A DNA stretch of 64,000 nucleotides from Pedobacter frigidisoli (GCF_004331675.1 NZ_SJSN01000015.1:1-64000), one strand, 5' to 3'. Shown: positions 48,189 through 57,341, counted from the stretch's first letter. Notes: a model not told the origin generated them from the letters alone. Translations and numbers: made by a program.

Positions 48189-50396
48189 CTATGCATCAAA
48201 CCTCGTAACCCCTGTAACGCCTCTAACCTTTAATAAATTATTGATCAAGTTTTCTAAGTGTTCAGTATCATTAACAAAAATCATGATCGAACCATCAAAG
48301 ATCCCCTCGTTAGTATCTACCGTTATTGAACGCATATTCACCTTAAAATCAGTCGAGATTACACGAGTGATGTTGTTGATTAAACCAACATCGTCAATAC
48401 CAACAATGCGTAAACCGGTTAAAAAAGTAAGTTCTTGTTGTTTGTTCCACTTAGCCTTAACTACGCGATAACCGTAATTAGACATCAATTGAGTGGCGTT
48501 AGGGCAATTTGTACGGTGAATTTTAATCCCTTCACTCACGGTAACAAAACCGAAAACGTCATCGCCTGGAATTGGATTACAACAAGCCGCTAAAGTGTAA
48601 TCTATTTTTTGTAAATCTTCACCAATCAGTAAAATATCCCCATCGGCATTTTTCATTTTACTTTTAACCATATCAACCGTTAAGTTTTCTGGTCGTTCTG
48701 GTCCACGCGATTCTACTTCTTTTTCAGTGTTTAGGTATTCCTTAATATCCTTAAGCTCTATTTTGCCTAGTGCTACATTTACAAATAACTCTTGTGTGGA
48801 TGGAAGCTTAAAGAAGTAACTTAGTTTTTGTAGATTATCGGTATTGTAAGTAATTTTTAGTGATTTCAGTTTACGCTCCAGAATCTCTTTACCGTTATCG
48901 GCAATCTTACGTTTTTCTTCTTTAAGCGATGATTTAATCTTGGATTTTGCTTTCGCCGTTACCACAACATTTAACCAATCCTCCTTTGGAGTTTGTTTGT
49001 TTGAAGTGATAATTTCTACCTGATCTCCGTTTTGAAGTTTGTAAGAAATTGGCACCAATTTGTGGTTAACCTTGGCGCCAATACAGGTTGCACCAACGCC
49101 AGTATGAATTTCAAAAGCAAAATCAAGAGCAGTAGCTCCTAGTGGCAATTGAATTAATGCGCCTTTGGGTGTGAAAATGAAAATCTCATCAGAAAAAAGA
49201 TTCATTTTGAAATCGTCTAAGAAATCCAATGCATTCGCCTCTGGATTGCTTAACATTTCCCTTACTTTCTGAATCCATTGATCCAAGCCATTATCATTGC
49301 TCGATTCCTTGTATTTCCAGTGCGCTGCAAAACCTTTCTCCGCAATTTCATTCATACGCTGTGTACGAATCTGAACCTCAACCCATTGTCCTCTTGGGCC
49401 CATTACTGTTGTGTGTAAGCTTTCGTAACCATTTCCCTTGGGCGATGAAACCCAATCGCGTAAACGATCTGGATTGGGGCGATATAAATCAGTTACAATT
49501 GAGTACGCTTTCCAGCAATCGGCTTTTTCATTTTCTGGTGCAGAATCCAAAATAATTCTAATGGCAAAAAGATCATAAACCTCTTCAAAAGGGATATTTT
49601 TCTTTTTCATTTTATTCCAAATGGAATGGATGGATTTTGGGCGACCATAAACATCGGCAACTAAACCTTGATCATGTACAATTTCATCAATAGGTTCCAC
49701 AAACTTTTTGATGAACATTGCCCTTTCCGTCTTTTTCTCGTTTAGTTTTTTAGCAATAAACTTGTAAGTATCAGGGTCGAGATATTTCATAGAAAGATCT
49801 TCGAGTTCCGATTTTACAGCATACAAACCTAATCGATGAGCCAGAGGGGCATATAAGTAAATCGTTTCCGATGCAATTTTAAGCTGCTTGTGGCGAGGCA
49901 TAAAATCCATCGTACGCATATTATGCAGGCGATCGGCAAGTTTGATTAAGATTACGCGAACATCATCAGCCAAAGTCAAGAGCATTTTACGGAAATTTTC
50001 CGCCTGTAAGGAGCTGTTGGTGTCGAAAACGCCTGAAATTTTGGTTAAGCCATCAATAATCTTTGCGGTTTTCTTGCCAAATTCACGTTCAATATCTTCT
50101 AGCGTAATGTCTGTGTCTTCAACTACATCATGCAGCAAAGCACAAACGATAGAAGTTGTTCCAAGGCCAATTTCCTCCGCTGCAATTTGTGCAACGGCAA
50201 TTGGATGATAAATGTACGGTTCGCCAGATTTTCGGCGCATATCCTTATGGCTTTCCAGGGCCATATCGAAAGCCTTTCTAATCTCTTTCTTGTCTCCTTT
50301 TTGCAAAGTAGACTTGCTTGCACGTAATAATGCCCTATATCTTTTTAAAATTTCTTGCTTTTCCGCCTCTAAATCAATCACTAACTCTGTTTTCAT
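48189..50396 (-). CDS. Bifunctional (p)ppGpp synthetase/hydrolase RelA/SpoT
   Basis: 735 aa. HD hydrolase domain (about 45-200) with YIYHPIAVAQIAAE and CALLHDVVEDTDIT intact; synthetase domain (about 245-365) with DLFAIRIIL and GNGYESLHTTVMGP; TGS domain (about 405-465, FTPKGALIQLPLGATALDFA); and a C-terminal ACT domain. With both catalytic halves apparently intact it is a SpoT/Rel-type long RSH that makes and degrades the stringent-response alarmone. Divergent from the DUF4294 gene. Confidence 0.94.
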   Translation of the reverse strand: MKTELVIDLEAEKQEILKRYRALLRASKSTLQKGDKKEIRKAFDMALESHKDMRRKSGEPYIYHPIAVAQIAAEEIGLGTTSIVCALLHDVVEDTDITLEDIEREFGKKTAKIIDGLTKISGVFDTNSSLQAENFRKMLLTLADDVRVILIKLADRLHNMRTMDFMPRHKQLKIASETIYLYAPLAHRLGLYAVKSELEDLSMKYLDPDTYKFIAKKLNEKKTERAMFIKKFVEPIDEIVHDQGLVADVYGRPKSIHSIWNKMKKKNIPFEEVYDLFAIRIILDSAPENEKADCWKAYSIVTDLYRPNPDRLRDWVSSPKGNGYESLHTTVMGPRGQWVEVQIRTQRMNEIAEKGFAAHWKYKESSNDNGLDQWIQKVREMLSNPEANALDFLDDFKMNLFSDEIFIFTPKGALIQLPLGATALDFAFEIHTGVGATCIGAKVNHKLVPISYKLQNGDQVEIITSNKQTPKEDWLNVVVTAKAKSKIKSSLKEEKRKIADNGKEILERKLKSLKITYNTDNLQKLSYFFKLPSTQELFVNVALGKIELKDIKEYLNTEKEVESRGPERPENLTVDMVKSKMKNADGDILLIGEDLQKIDYTLAACCNPIPGDDVFGFVTVSEGIKIHRTNCPNATQLMSNYGYRVVKAKWNKQQELTFLTGLRIVGIDDVGLINNITRVISTDFKVNMRSITVDTNEGIFDGSIMIFVNDTEHLENLINNLLKVRGVTGVTRFDA

Positions 50397-50506
50397 TTGT
50401 ATTTTTTGCGTAAAAATTTGCGTCTTATTTATGAATAAAACCTATATTAGGTTTGTGAAACACCTAATATATGAAATAACACCTAACTTTGTAAAAGTAT
50501 AAATTT

Positions 50507-51121
50507 ATGAATTTTAAAGGGCTTATCATTCTGTTTATTGTCACGATTTTTGGTGTTTCACTAAAAGCTCAGGAACCTGTTGCGCCTACTTTTCCAAAAA
50601 TGGGTAAGTTGGATACCATTCGGGTAGCCTCTACAAATGATAATGGTGTAATGATTCCATGGATGCAGCTGCAAGAGGTTAATATTTTTGCTGCAAGAAT
50701 TTGGAAGTCGCCCGCAGAGCAAGTTGCATTTAATCGCTTGCGTTACAATGTATTAAAAGTAATGCCATACGCCTTATTTGCAAAACGAAGATACGAACAA
50801 CTAGAGCAAGATATTTCTCGTACACCAGAAAAGAAAGACCAGAAAAAGTTGGTTAAGCAATGTGATAATGAAATAAAGGACATGTTTAACCGCGAAATTA
50901 AAGATTTAACCATCACACAAGGACAAATTTTAACTAAACTTATTGATAGGGAAGTTGGGAGAACTACATACGATATTGTTAAACAAACCAAAGGCGGTTT
51001 TGCGGCATTTTCCTATCAAATTGTTGCCCGTGTTGTTGGCCATAATTTAAAAAGCACTTACGATCCAAATCAGGATAGAGATATTGAATCCATTATCCGA
51101 ACTTCAGGATTTTATCAATAA
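50507..51121 (+). CDS. DUF4294 exported protein
   Basis: 204 aa with a signal peptide (about 1-21, ending LKAQE). The domain contains IPWMQLQEVNIFAARIW and a central charged helix region. DUF4294 is a Bacteroidota family of unknown function. It lies 5 bp before gpx and heads a three-gene operon with gpx and bshB1. Confidence 0.85.
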   Translation: MNFKGLIILFIVTIFGVSLKAQEPVAPTFPKMGKLDTIRVASTNDNGVMIPWMQLQEVNIFAARIWKSPAEQVAFNRLRYNVLKVMPYALFAKRRYEQLEQDISRTPEKKDQKKLVKQCDNEIKDMFNREIKDLTITQGQILTKLIDREVGRTTYDIVKQTKGGFAAFSYQIVARVVGHNLKSTYDPNQDRDIESIIRTSGFYQ

Positions 51122-51126
51122 ATCTA

Positions 51127-51639
51127 ATGCAAGAAAGCATTCCGAATATTTATTCGTTCAAGGTTAAGAAAATTAATGGCGAAGATCAGCCGTTATCTGC
51201 TTATAGAAACAAAGTTATTTTAATTGTAAATACAGCTTCAGAATGTGGATTTACGCCGCAACTGAAAGAATTACAACAATTGAAAGATGAAATCAACCAT
51301 CCAGATTTTGAGATTTTAGGTTTTCCTACCAATGATTTTGGTAAGCAAGAGCCTCTAAATGGTTCTGATATCGCTTCTTTCTGTGAAATAAATCACGGCG
51401 TGAAATTTCCTGTTTTTGATAAAATTATGGTTCGTGGCGAACATGCCCATCCACTTTATCAATTCTTGAGCGATAAAAAACAGAATGCTAAATTAAACTC
51501 AAAGCCTCGATGGAATTTTCACAAATACCTAGTGAACAAAAAAGGTGAATTGGTAGATTATTATTTGCCTTTTACCAAGCCTTTAAGCTCAAAAATTAAA
51601 AAGACAATTCAGCGCCTGCTGAATGAAAATGCCCAATAA
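51127..51639 (+). CDS. Glutathione peroxidase family protein
   Basis: 170 aa thiol peroxidase of thioredoxin fold. Active-site NTASECGFTPQL with cysteine in place of selenocysteine, GFPTNDFGKQEP (the glutamine partner), and WNFHKYLV with the tryptophan partner are all visible. Bacteroidota make bacillithiol rather than glutathione, and bshB1 follows directly, so its reductant may be thioredoxin or bacillithiol; this is inference. Confidence 0.92.
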   Translation: MQESIPNIYSFKVKKINGEDQPLSAYRNKVILIVNTASECGFTPQLKELQQLKDEINHPDFEILGFPTNDFGKQEPLNGSDIASFCEINHGVKFPVFDKIMVRGEHAHPLYQFLSDKKQNAKLNSKPRWNFHKYLVNKKGELVDYYLPFTKPLSSKIKKTIQRLLNENAQ

Positions 51640-51643
51640 TACC

Positions 51644-52360
51644 ATGAAATTAGATATTTTAGTGATAGCCGTTCATCCTGATGATGCAGAACTTTGCTGC
51701 TCAGGAACCATTTTAAAGCACATTGCCTTAGGTAAAAAAGTAGGTATTGTAGAATTAACCCGAGGAGAATTAGGTACCCGTGGTACTGCAGAAACCCGTG
51801 ATGAGGAAGCTTTAGATTCTGCTAAAATTTTAGGTTTGCATGCTCGTGAGAACCTCAGAATGCGTGATGGTTTCTTTCAGAACGATGAGTTTCACCGTTT
51901 GGAAGTAATCAAAATGATCAGAAAATATCAACCAGAAATTATTTTAAGTAATGCGCTCGAAGATCGTCACCCTGATCATGGTAGGGCTGGCGATTTAGTT
52001 TATGATGCTGTTTTTCTTTCTGGCTTGCCTAAAATAGAAACTGAAATGGATGGAGAAAAACAAGTAGCTCACCGTCCGCGTTTATTGCTGCAATACATTC
52101 AAGATCGATATTTAAAGCCAGATATTATCGTTGATATTTCCGACCACATGGATAAAAAAATTGAATCGATTAAGGCTTTTAAAACCCAATTTTATAATCC
52201 AAATGTAGATGGTTTACAGACTTATATCTCATCTCCGGAGTTTTTTGAAACCATTGCAGGTCGTTCCAGAGAATTTGGTAAAAGTATTGGCGCTACTTTC
52301 GGCGAGGGTTTTACTTCGAGAAAATTGTTAGGTGTTGATAATTTGTTCGATTTGAGGTAA
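51644..52360 (+). CDS. bshB1: Bacillithiol biosynthesis deacetylase BshB1
   Basis: 238-aa LmbE-like zinc deacetylase that removes acetyl from GlcNAc-malate in bacillithiol synthesis. Zinc motif AVHPDDAELCCSGT at the N-terminus; LTRGELGTRGTAETRDEEA and the DRHPDHGRA histidines match BshB1 closely. The frame can start at 51623, inside gpx, but the ATG at 51644 (MKLDILVIAVHPDD) is 4 bp after the gpx stop and fits family starts. Confidence 0.93.
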   Translation: MKLDILVIAVHPDDAELCCSGTILKHIALGKKVGIVELTRGELGTRGTAETRDEEALDSAKILGLHARENLRMRDGFFQNDEFHRLEVIKMIRKYQPEIILSNALEDRHPDHGRAGDLVYDAVFLSGLPKIETEMDGEKQVAHRPRLLLQYIQDRYLKPDIIVDISDHMDKKIESIKAFKTQFYNPNVDGLQTYISSPEFFETIAGRSREFGKSIGATFGEGFTSRKLLGVDNLFDLR

Positions 52361-52371
52361 TTCCGATTGAG

Positions 52372-52550
52372 TTAACCGCAAAGAAAAAGAAGTACTTCGC
52401 AAAGGACGCAAAGCTGGGAGGTTATTTTTTAGTTTTAATTTATTTAACCGCAAAGAAAAGGAAGTTTTTCGCAAAGGGCGCCCAGCTAATCGATTAACTA
52501 AGCTAATTTTTATTTTTCTTTGCGTAAAACTTTGCGCCCTTTGCGGTTAA
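52372..52550. repeat. TTAACCGCAAAG repeat cluster
   Basis: Two direct units start with TTAACCGCAAAGAAAA (52372-52416 and 52444-52486). One inverted unit ends in CTTTGCGGTTAA (52513-52550). The second and third form a perfect 12-bp inverted terminal pair. GCAAAGG/GCGC motifs recur inside. It fills most of the gap between bshB1 and the dehydrogenase gene. Confidence 0.8.
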
Positions 52551-52605
52551 AACCGCCACGCCCAACAAAACCGCCACTCGTTTGTTACTCTAAAAACGAA
52601 TAATA

Positions 52606-53970
52606 ATGGCGAATATATTCTCTTCACTCAAAAACGCATATAACCTCTTTAAACATGTAGATTTCGATAAGTTAGAAGCTTTATCAAAAAAGGTCGATTT
52701 ACCGAAAATAGTCGAAACCATTTCTAGCTTGGATGATAAACAAATCCAAGGCATGATGAAAATGATGGGAGGTGGTTCTGGGAAAAAGAAAGAACTTCCG
52801 CCAATTGAGGGCGATTTTTACCATTTGGGCGATGAGGCGCTTAAAGATGAAGATCGAGAATTACAGTTAAAAGTTAGGGCTTTTCTAGAGAAAGAAGTTA
52901 AACCAATCGTTAATCATTATTGGAACAAGGCAGAATTTCCTTTCGAAATTATTCCCAAACTTGCTGAGTTAAATATCTGTGGATTAACCTACAAAGGTTA
53001 TGGTTGTCCGGGGAAATCAAATTTAATGGAAGGGATTTTAGCCATGGAAATGGCTAGAATAGATACTTCAATCTCTACTTTTTTCGGTGTGCAAAGTGGT
53101 TTGGCCATGGGGTCTATTTATTTATGCGGTTCAGAGGAACAGAAACAGCAATGGCTGCCTTTAATGCAACAATTCAAGATTATTGGTGCTTTCGGCTTAA
53201 CTGAACCCGAAGTTGGTTCTGCGGCTGCTGGTGGCTTAACCACAACCTGTAAAAAGATTGACGGAAAATGGATCTTAAATGGTCAGAAGAAGTGGATTGG
53301 CAACGCCACATTTGCTGATATATTAATCATTTGGGCTAGAGAAGAAGAAAGTGGCGATGTAAAAGGTTTCATCATCAAAAAAGACAATCCTGGTTTTGCG
53401 GTAGAAAAAATGCAGGATAAAATGGCCTTGCGAATTGTTCAAAATGGTATTATTACGTTAACCAATTGTGAAGTTGAGGAAGCGGACAGGTTACAAAATG
53501 CCAATACATTTAAGGATACAGCAAAGGTTTTACAAATGACGAGAGCAGGAGTGGCGTGGCAGGCTGTTGGTTGTGCTCGTGGCGCTTATGAAAATGCTTT
53601 GGATTATACCAGAACGCGTAAGCAGTTTGGGAAACCAATTGCATCTTTTCAACTAATTCAAAATCATTTGGTGGATATGCTCTCGAATTTAACCGCAATG
53701 CAAACGCTGTGTTTTCGTTTATCTCAGTTGCAAGATCAAGGTTTGTTGAAAGATGAACATGCTTCTTTAGCAAAAGTTTTCTGCTCATCTCGAACCAGAG
53801 ATGTAGTTAGCAGTGCTCGAGAAGTAATGGGTGGAAACGGAATTTTACTCGAATATAATGTCGCTCGCTTTGTTGCTGATGCGGAAGCAATTTATTCTTA
53901 CGAAGGGACGAAAGAAATCAATACGTTAATTGTTGGTAGAGCAATTACTGGGTTTTCAGCCTTTGTATAA
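52606..53970 (+). CDS. Acyl-CoA dehydrogenase, glutaryl-CoA dehydrogenase-like
   Basis: 454 aa FAD enzyme. After a roughly 65-residue N-terminal extension with Met/Gly-rich MMKMMGGGSGKKK, the dehydrogenase core carries FGLTEPEVGS, KKWIGNATFAD, and the C-terminal NVARFVADAEAIYSYEGTKE with the catalytic glutamate in YEGT, followed by GRAITGFSAF. These endings and LAMEMARIDTSISTFFGVQS resemble glutaryl-CoA dehydrogenase and plant ACX4-type enzymes more than short-chain butyryl types. The gene converges on lysine 6-transaminase, which supports a lysine-catabolic role by inference. The extension is unusual. Confidence 0.82.
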   Translation: MANIFSSLKNAYNLFKHVDFDKLEALSKKVDLPKIVETISSLDDKQIQGMMKMMGGGSGKKKELPPIEGDFYHLGDEALKDEDRELQLKVRAFLEKEVKPIVNHYWNKAEFPFEIIPKLAELNICGLTYKGYGCPGKSNLMEGILAMEMARIDTSISTFFGVQSGLAMGSIYLCGSEEQKQQWLPLMQQFKIIGAFGLTEPEVGSAAAGGLTTTCKKIDGKWILNGQKKWIGNATFADILIIWAREEESGDVKGFIIKKDNPGFAVEKMQDKMALRIVQNGIITLTNCEVEEADRLQNANTFKDTAKVLQMTRAGVAWQAVGCARGAYENALDYTRTRKQFGKPIASFQLIQNHLVDMLSNLTAMQTLCFRLSQLQDQGLLKDEHASLAKVFCSSRTRDVVSSAREVMGGNGILLEYNVARFVADAEAIYSYEGTKEINTLIVGRAITGFSAFV

Positions 53971-53976
53971 TCAACA

Positions 53977-54077
53977 TACGAAGTTTAGTAGGACAGAGCA
54001 ATGGAGAACTTCGTCAGTTTTTTAGAATTAACTTACGAAGTTTAGTTGGGCAGAGCGATAGAAAACTTCGTCAGTTT
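53977..54077. repeat. Direct repeat, two 44-bp units
   Basis: Units TACGAAGTTTAGT...AACTTCGTCAGTTT at 53977-54020 and 54034-54077, spaced 57 bp apart start to start. Each can fold by ACGAAGTT pairing with AACTTCGT. It begins 7 bp after the dehydrogenase stop, so the first unit may work as its terminator-like hairpin. Confidence 0.8.
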
Positions 54078-54087
54078 CATATACATT

Positions 54088-54185
54088 TTTTTGGAAATGA
54101 ACGTCAGTATCTCATGGCTGCTCCAGTCCTGCCATTCGCTATAGTCCCGATGAAATATCGGGAGCTGCCGCTTTTGTCGGGTTTA
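54088..54185 (-). repeat. Dispersed hairpin element, copy C
   Basis: On the minus strand: TAAACCCGACAAAAGCGGCA, a stem TCCCGAT/ATCGGGA, CTATAGCGAATGGCAGGACT, AGCAGCCATGAGATAC, and a tail TGACGTTCATTTCCAAA. It matches copy E in the AGCAGCCATG part and copy A in the GCGAATGGCAGGACT part. Confidence 0.65.
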
Positions 54186-54252
54186 ATAACGCAAGCCAGA
54201 TTTTCAAACATTAGTTGCTTATGAAAGGCTTTTGTACACAGAATGTTGTTTA

Positions 54253-54352
54253 TAAACCCGATTGAAAGGATGCCAATTTTCTTCTAATTGGCAGGAGGGA
54301 AAGCGGGGCTGATGATGCCAAGAGAGCCGAACCAATCATTTCCAAAAAAAAA
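54253..54352 (+). repeat. Dispersed hairpin element, copy F
   Basis: TAAACCCGATTGAAAGGA, a perfect stem GCCAATT/AATTGGC with short loop (54272-54292), GGGAAAGCGGGGCTGATGATG, and a tail CAATCATTTCCAAAAAA. Head to head with copy C, 67 bp apart. It is more diverged in the 3' box than the others. Confidence 0.6.
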
Positions 54353-54360
54353 ATAGGATT

Positions 54361-54762
54361 TTAAAAAGGGTACTTGTTAAATGCCACCTGACTCATGGCG
54401 CTTTTTTCAAACAAAGCGATGCATGATTTATTAAACTGAGGATCGAAGTTTACCTCTCCAGGATGCAATGTATTGGGAATATTTTTGCTTTCCATGAAGA
54501 AGTAAACTTTGGTGTTTCCATACTTGGTATGGGGCATTAAATTGCCGTAATCTTCCATTTCTTTCCATACAGAATCTTTAACAGTTACCACATAAATTCG
54601 TTGTACGGGGCCTGTGTTATTGGCATTTCTATATTTTACTATTTCTTTGAAACCAGCTTTCATATCAGCTACACCAGGTTGATTTAGCGTATCTTTTATC
54701 ATAAAGAATATTAAAATTAATATTCCTAAAACGGCAACATAAAACAGAAATTTCTTCTTCAT
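54361..54762 (-). CDS. Small membrane-anchored protein of unknown function
   Basis: 133 aa with an N-terminal membrane helix (about residues 4-22, FLFYVAVLGILILIFFMI) and a soluble domain (about 30-133) containing RIYVVTVKDSVWKEMEDYGN. I recognise no family. Its ATG is 2 bp after the lysine 6-transaminase stop, so the two are cotranscribed, but no functional link is evident. Confidence 0.65.
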   Translation of the reverse strand: MKKKFLFYVAVLGILILIFFMIKDTLNQPGVADMKAGFKEIVKYRNANNTGPVQRIYVVTVKDSVWKEMEDYGNLMPHTKYGNTKVYFFMESKNIPNTLHPGEVNFDPQFNKSCIALFEKSAMSQVAFNKYPF

Positions 54763-54764
54763 GC

Positions 54765-56096
54765 CTACAATAAAGGCAATATTTTTTCCATAACTGTCAA
54801 CCCCTCGTCAATATGTTTTTGCTCAATGCAAAGTGCCGGGCGGAAGCGAATTGTTTTCTCTCCGCAGCCTAAAAACATCACATTATTTTCTAGTCCCTTG
54901 CCAATAAACGTGTTGCGCATTTCTTTTGTCGGGAAGTCGAACGAGCATAATAAGCCTCGTCCACGTACATTACTCATTTTATCGAATTTTTGAGCAAACT
55001 TATCCAGATTTCCCTTTAAGTATTCGCCAATTTTGGTTGCATTATCGCAAAGGTTATCTTCTTCTAAAATTTGCAGAATCTGTGTAGATCGCACCATATC
55101 CACTAAATTCCCTCCCCAAGTAGAATTTATCCGACTCGGAACCTTAAAAACGTTCGTTTCTATTTCATCAACTTTTTTGCCTACAAGAATTCCGCATACT
55201 TGCATTTTCTTGCCAAATGCTACAATATCTGGCTGGGCTTTTTCGCTGAAATGTTGGTGACACCAAAACTTTCCGGTTAAACCAACGCCGGTTTGTACTT
55301 CATCATAAATTAGAAAAGCTTCGTTCTCATCAGCCAAAGCTTTTACTTGAATTAAAAATTCCTCACGCAAGTGGTTATCGCCACCTTCAGATTGAATTGG
55401 CTCGATAATAATGGCACAGATCTCATCTTTATTATGGGCAAAAGCTTGTTTAATTTGAGCGATTGATATTTCTTCTGTTTGAATCGCATGGTTCAAATTA
55501 TCGCCAGACAGCGGGAATTTTACTTCGGGAATAGAAACCCTTGGCCAATCGAATTTAGCAAACCACTTGGTTTTGTCGGGCAGAGTATTGGTTAAACTTA
55601 AGGTATAGCCCGTTCTTCCGTGAAAAGCCCTTTCAAAGTGAAGCACTTTAAAGCCCTTTTCTTCTTTATAACCTTTGGCAAAGTTTTTCTGTACTTTCCA
55701 ATCCATGGCCACTTTAATAGCATTTTCCACAGCCAAGCCGCCACCTGCAATAAAAAAAGCATGAGGTAAATAATCGGGAATACCGATTTTAGAAAAGGTT
55801 TCTAAGAATTGGGCATATTGTTGTGTATAAACATCAGAGTTTGATGGGTTTGCCATTGCCGCTTGCAGCAAGCTTTTTTTAAAGGCCTCATCGTTAATCA
55901 TTTTCGGGTGATTATAACCCAAGGGAACTGAAGCAAAACAAGTGAAAAAATCGAGTAAGGTTCTGTTGTATTTCGAATCGTAAATATAAGCTCCGCGACT
56001 TTTCTCCATATCATAGGTAAGGTCGAAGCCATCGGCCAAAATATGCTTACTTAGAGATTCGTTAACGCGATCGGCTGGTACTGTTAATTGGTACAT
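54765..56096 (-). CDS. lat: L-lysine 6-transaminase
   Basis: PLP-dependent class III aminotransferase that moves the epsilon-amino group of lysine to 2-oxoglutarate, giving allysine. Family-specific sequence is clear: DLTYDMEKSRGAYIYD, FFTCFASVPLGYNHPK, FIAGGGLAVENAIKVAMDWK, and FGKKMQVCGI with the PLP lysine. A frame from 56120 adds eight residues; the ATG at 56096 (MYQLTVPADRV) is preferred at 443 aa. It may feed lysine catabolism with the GCDH-like enzyme. Confidence 0.92.
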   Translation of the reverse strand: MYQLTVPADRVNESLSKHILADGFDLTYDMEKSRGAYIYDSKYNRTLLDFFTCFASVPLGYNHPKMINDEAFKKSLLQAAMANPSNSDVYTQQYAQFLETFSKIGIPDYLPHAFFIAGGGLAVENAIKVAMDWKVQKNFAKGYKEEKGFKVLHFERAFHGRTGYTLSLTNTLPDKTKWFAKFDWPRVSIPEVKFPLSGDNLNHAIQTEEISIAQIKQAFAHNKDEICAIIIEPIQSEGGDNHLREEFLIQVKALADENEAFLIYDEVQTGVGLTGKFWCHQHFSEKAQPDIVAFGKKMQVCGILVGKKVDEIETNVFKVPSRINSTWGGNLVDMVRSTQILQILEEDNLCDNATKIGEYLKGNLDKFAQKFDKMSNVRGRGLLCSFDFPTKEMRNTFIGKGLENNVMFLGCGEKTIRFRPALCIEQKHIDEGLTVMEKILPLL

Positions 56097-56446
56097 AAAC
56101 TTGATTTTGGTATAAATCAAATTTAGTTAAATGTGCCTAAAATCAAAATTTAAGCACTTTTTCTATGTTTTATACAAAAAATAGGTTTAAACTGTTTAAA
56201 GTATGATTATAGACAAAAACGCCATTTAGACTTCTTGATTGTGGAAAACTTTTTTGGCGAAATACCATAAAACATAGTGTTAAAACTGAAAACATTTTGG
56301 GTTTTCTTTTTTTTCTGGCTACAATACTTACCGAAAAATTAAGCACTTGATAACCAAACAATGGGTTCTACATCATAGGTTTTATTGATCTTCCTCATGG
56401 TATATTGGCTTGAGATTGGCAAACTTTGCGCTATATAATTGAAACG
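56097..56446. other. Intergenic region between lat and usp
   Basis: 350 bp between divergent starts, AT-rich. An imperfect palindrome with GTGC...AAAT...ATTT...GCAC (56133-56157) lies 37 bp before the lat ATG, and TAAGCACTT recurs at 56151 and 56340. This could be a regulator site for lat, perhaps of Lrp type, but no regulator gene is adjacent. No gene is seen. Confidence 0.4.
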
Positions 56447-57319
56447 ATGAAAACATTACTTATAGCGACCGATTTTTCGGAAAGTGCAAGCCGAGCCGCG
56501 GCATATGCCTGCAAATTTGCTGCTCAGGTGGGAGCAAATGTAGAGCTGATTCATGCTTCATCTGCAGATGCTGATTCTCCATTACAGATAATTTGGCCAA
56601 TTGAAGATGAACAAACCCTGATTAGTCACAATGAAACACTTTTGGAAAAATTTTCTGATAAACTCCAAAACGATCTTTTTGCATCTTACGAGGTTAAGGA
56701 GAATATCCCGAAGATTAAGATTAAGTCTGCCTTTGGGGATGTTAGTGACATTTTAAGGGAAACTTTTCTGTTGGAGAATATAGGAATGGTTGTTCTTGGT
56801 CTATCTGGAAATGGTGATATGAAACGTTTAATTCAAGGCAGTTGCAGCAGGGATAGTATCGATTTTGCAGAATATCCACTCCTGCTAGTTCCAAAAGGTG
56901 CAGATTTTGTTCCGATCAAAAAGATTGCCTTTGCAACAGATTTGAAAACAAGCGATATGGAAATTATTCAATTATTGGCCTTACTTGCAGCTAAGCTAAA
57001 CGCCGAACTGTTGATCGTTCATGTGATTGTTAATCGTGAAGATAAAATGTTGCTCCATCGAATTGATTCTTTTATGAAAGAACTTAAATCGAAAGTTAAC
57101 TACAATAAAATGTATTATAAAAATGTGTATCAACCTAAAATAGAAGACGGCCTGAATTGGTTGAGCCATCATGAAGATATCGATGTATTAGCTGTTATTC
57201 ATCGAAAACATAGTTTAGTATCGGATATTTTGCATGCCAGCTATTCTCACAAAATGGCTAGACAGACTAATCTTCCTCTAATCGTTGTGCCAGAGGGCTA
57301 CAAAGGCATGCTATTTTAA
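56447..57319 (+). CDS. Tandem universal stress protein
   Basis: 290 aa with two UspA domains: residues 1-150 (MKTLLIATDFSESASRAAAYA; GLSGNGDMKRLIQGSCSRD) and 151-290 (IKKIAFATDLKTSDMEIIQLL; MARQTNLPLIVVPEG). The second domain has a weaker nucleotide motif. A TTG at 56426 would add seven residues; the ATG at 56447 matches the family. It lies in the energy/stress island beside the sensor kinase operon. Confidence 0.9.
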   Translation: MKTLLIATDFSESASRAAAYACKFAAQVGANVELIHASSADADSPLQIIWPIEDEQTLISHNETLLEKFSDKLQNDLFASYEVKENIPKIKIKSAFGDVSDILRETFLLENIGMVVLGLSGNGDMKRLIQGSCSRDSIDFAEYPLLLVPKGADFVPIKKIAFATDLKTSDMEIIQLLALLAAKLNAELLIVHVIVNREDKMLLHRIDSFMKELKSKVNYNKMYYKNVYQPKIEDGLNWLSHHEDIDVLAVIHRKHSLVSDILHASYSHKMARQTNLPLIVVPEGYKGMLF

Positions 57320-57341
57320 TTCAAAAATTACTGCAGGGTTT

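Noticed and set aside
52372-52550. CRISPR array
   Set aside because: Units are few, partly inverted and unevenly spaced, with no constant repeat and no cas genes.
53977-54352. Insertion sequence remnant
   Set aside because: No transposase frame or target duplication; the sequence is explained by short repeats and two copies of the dispersed element.
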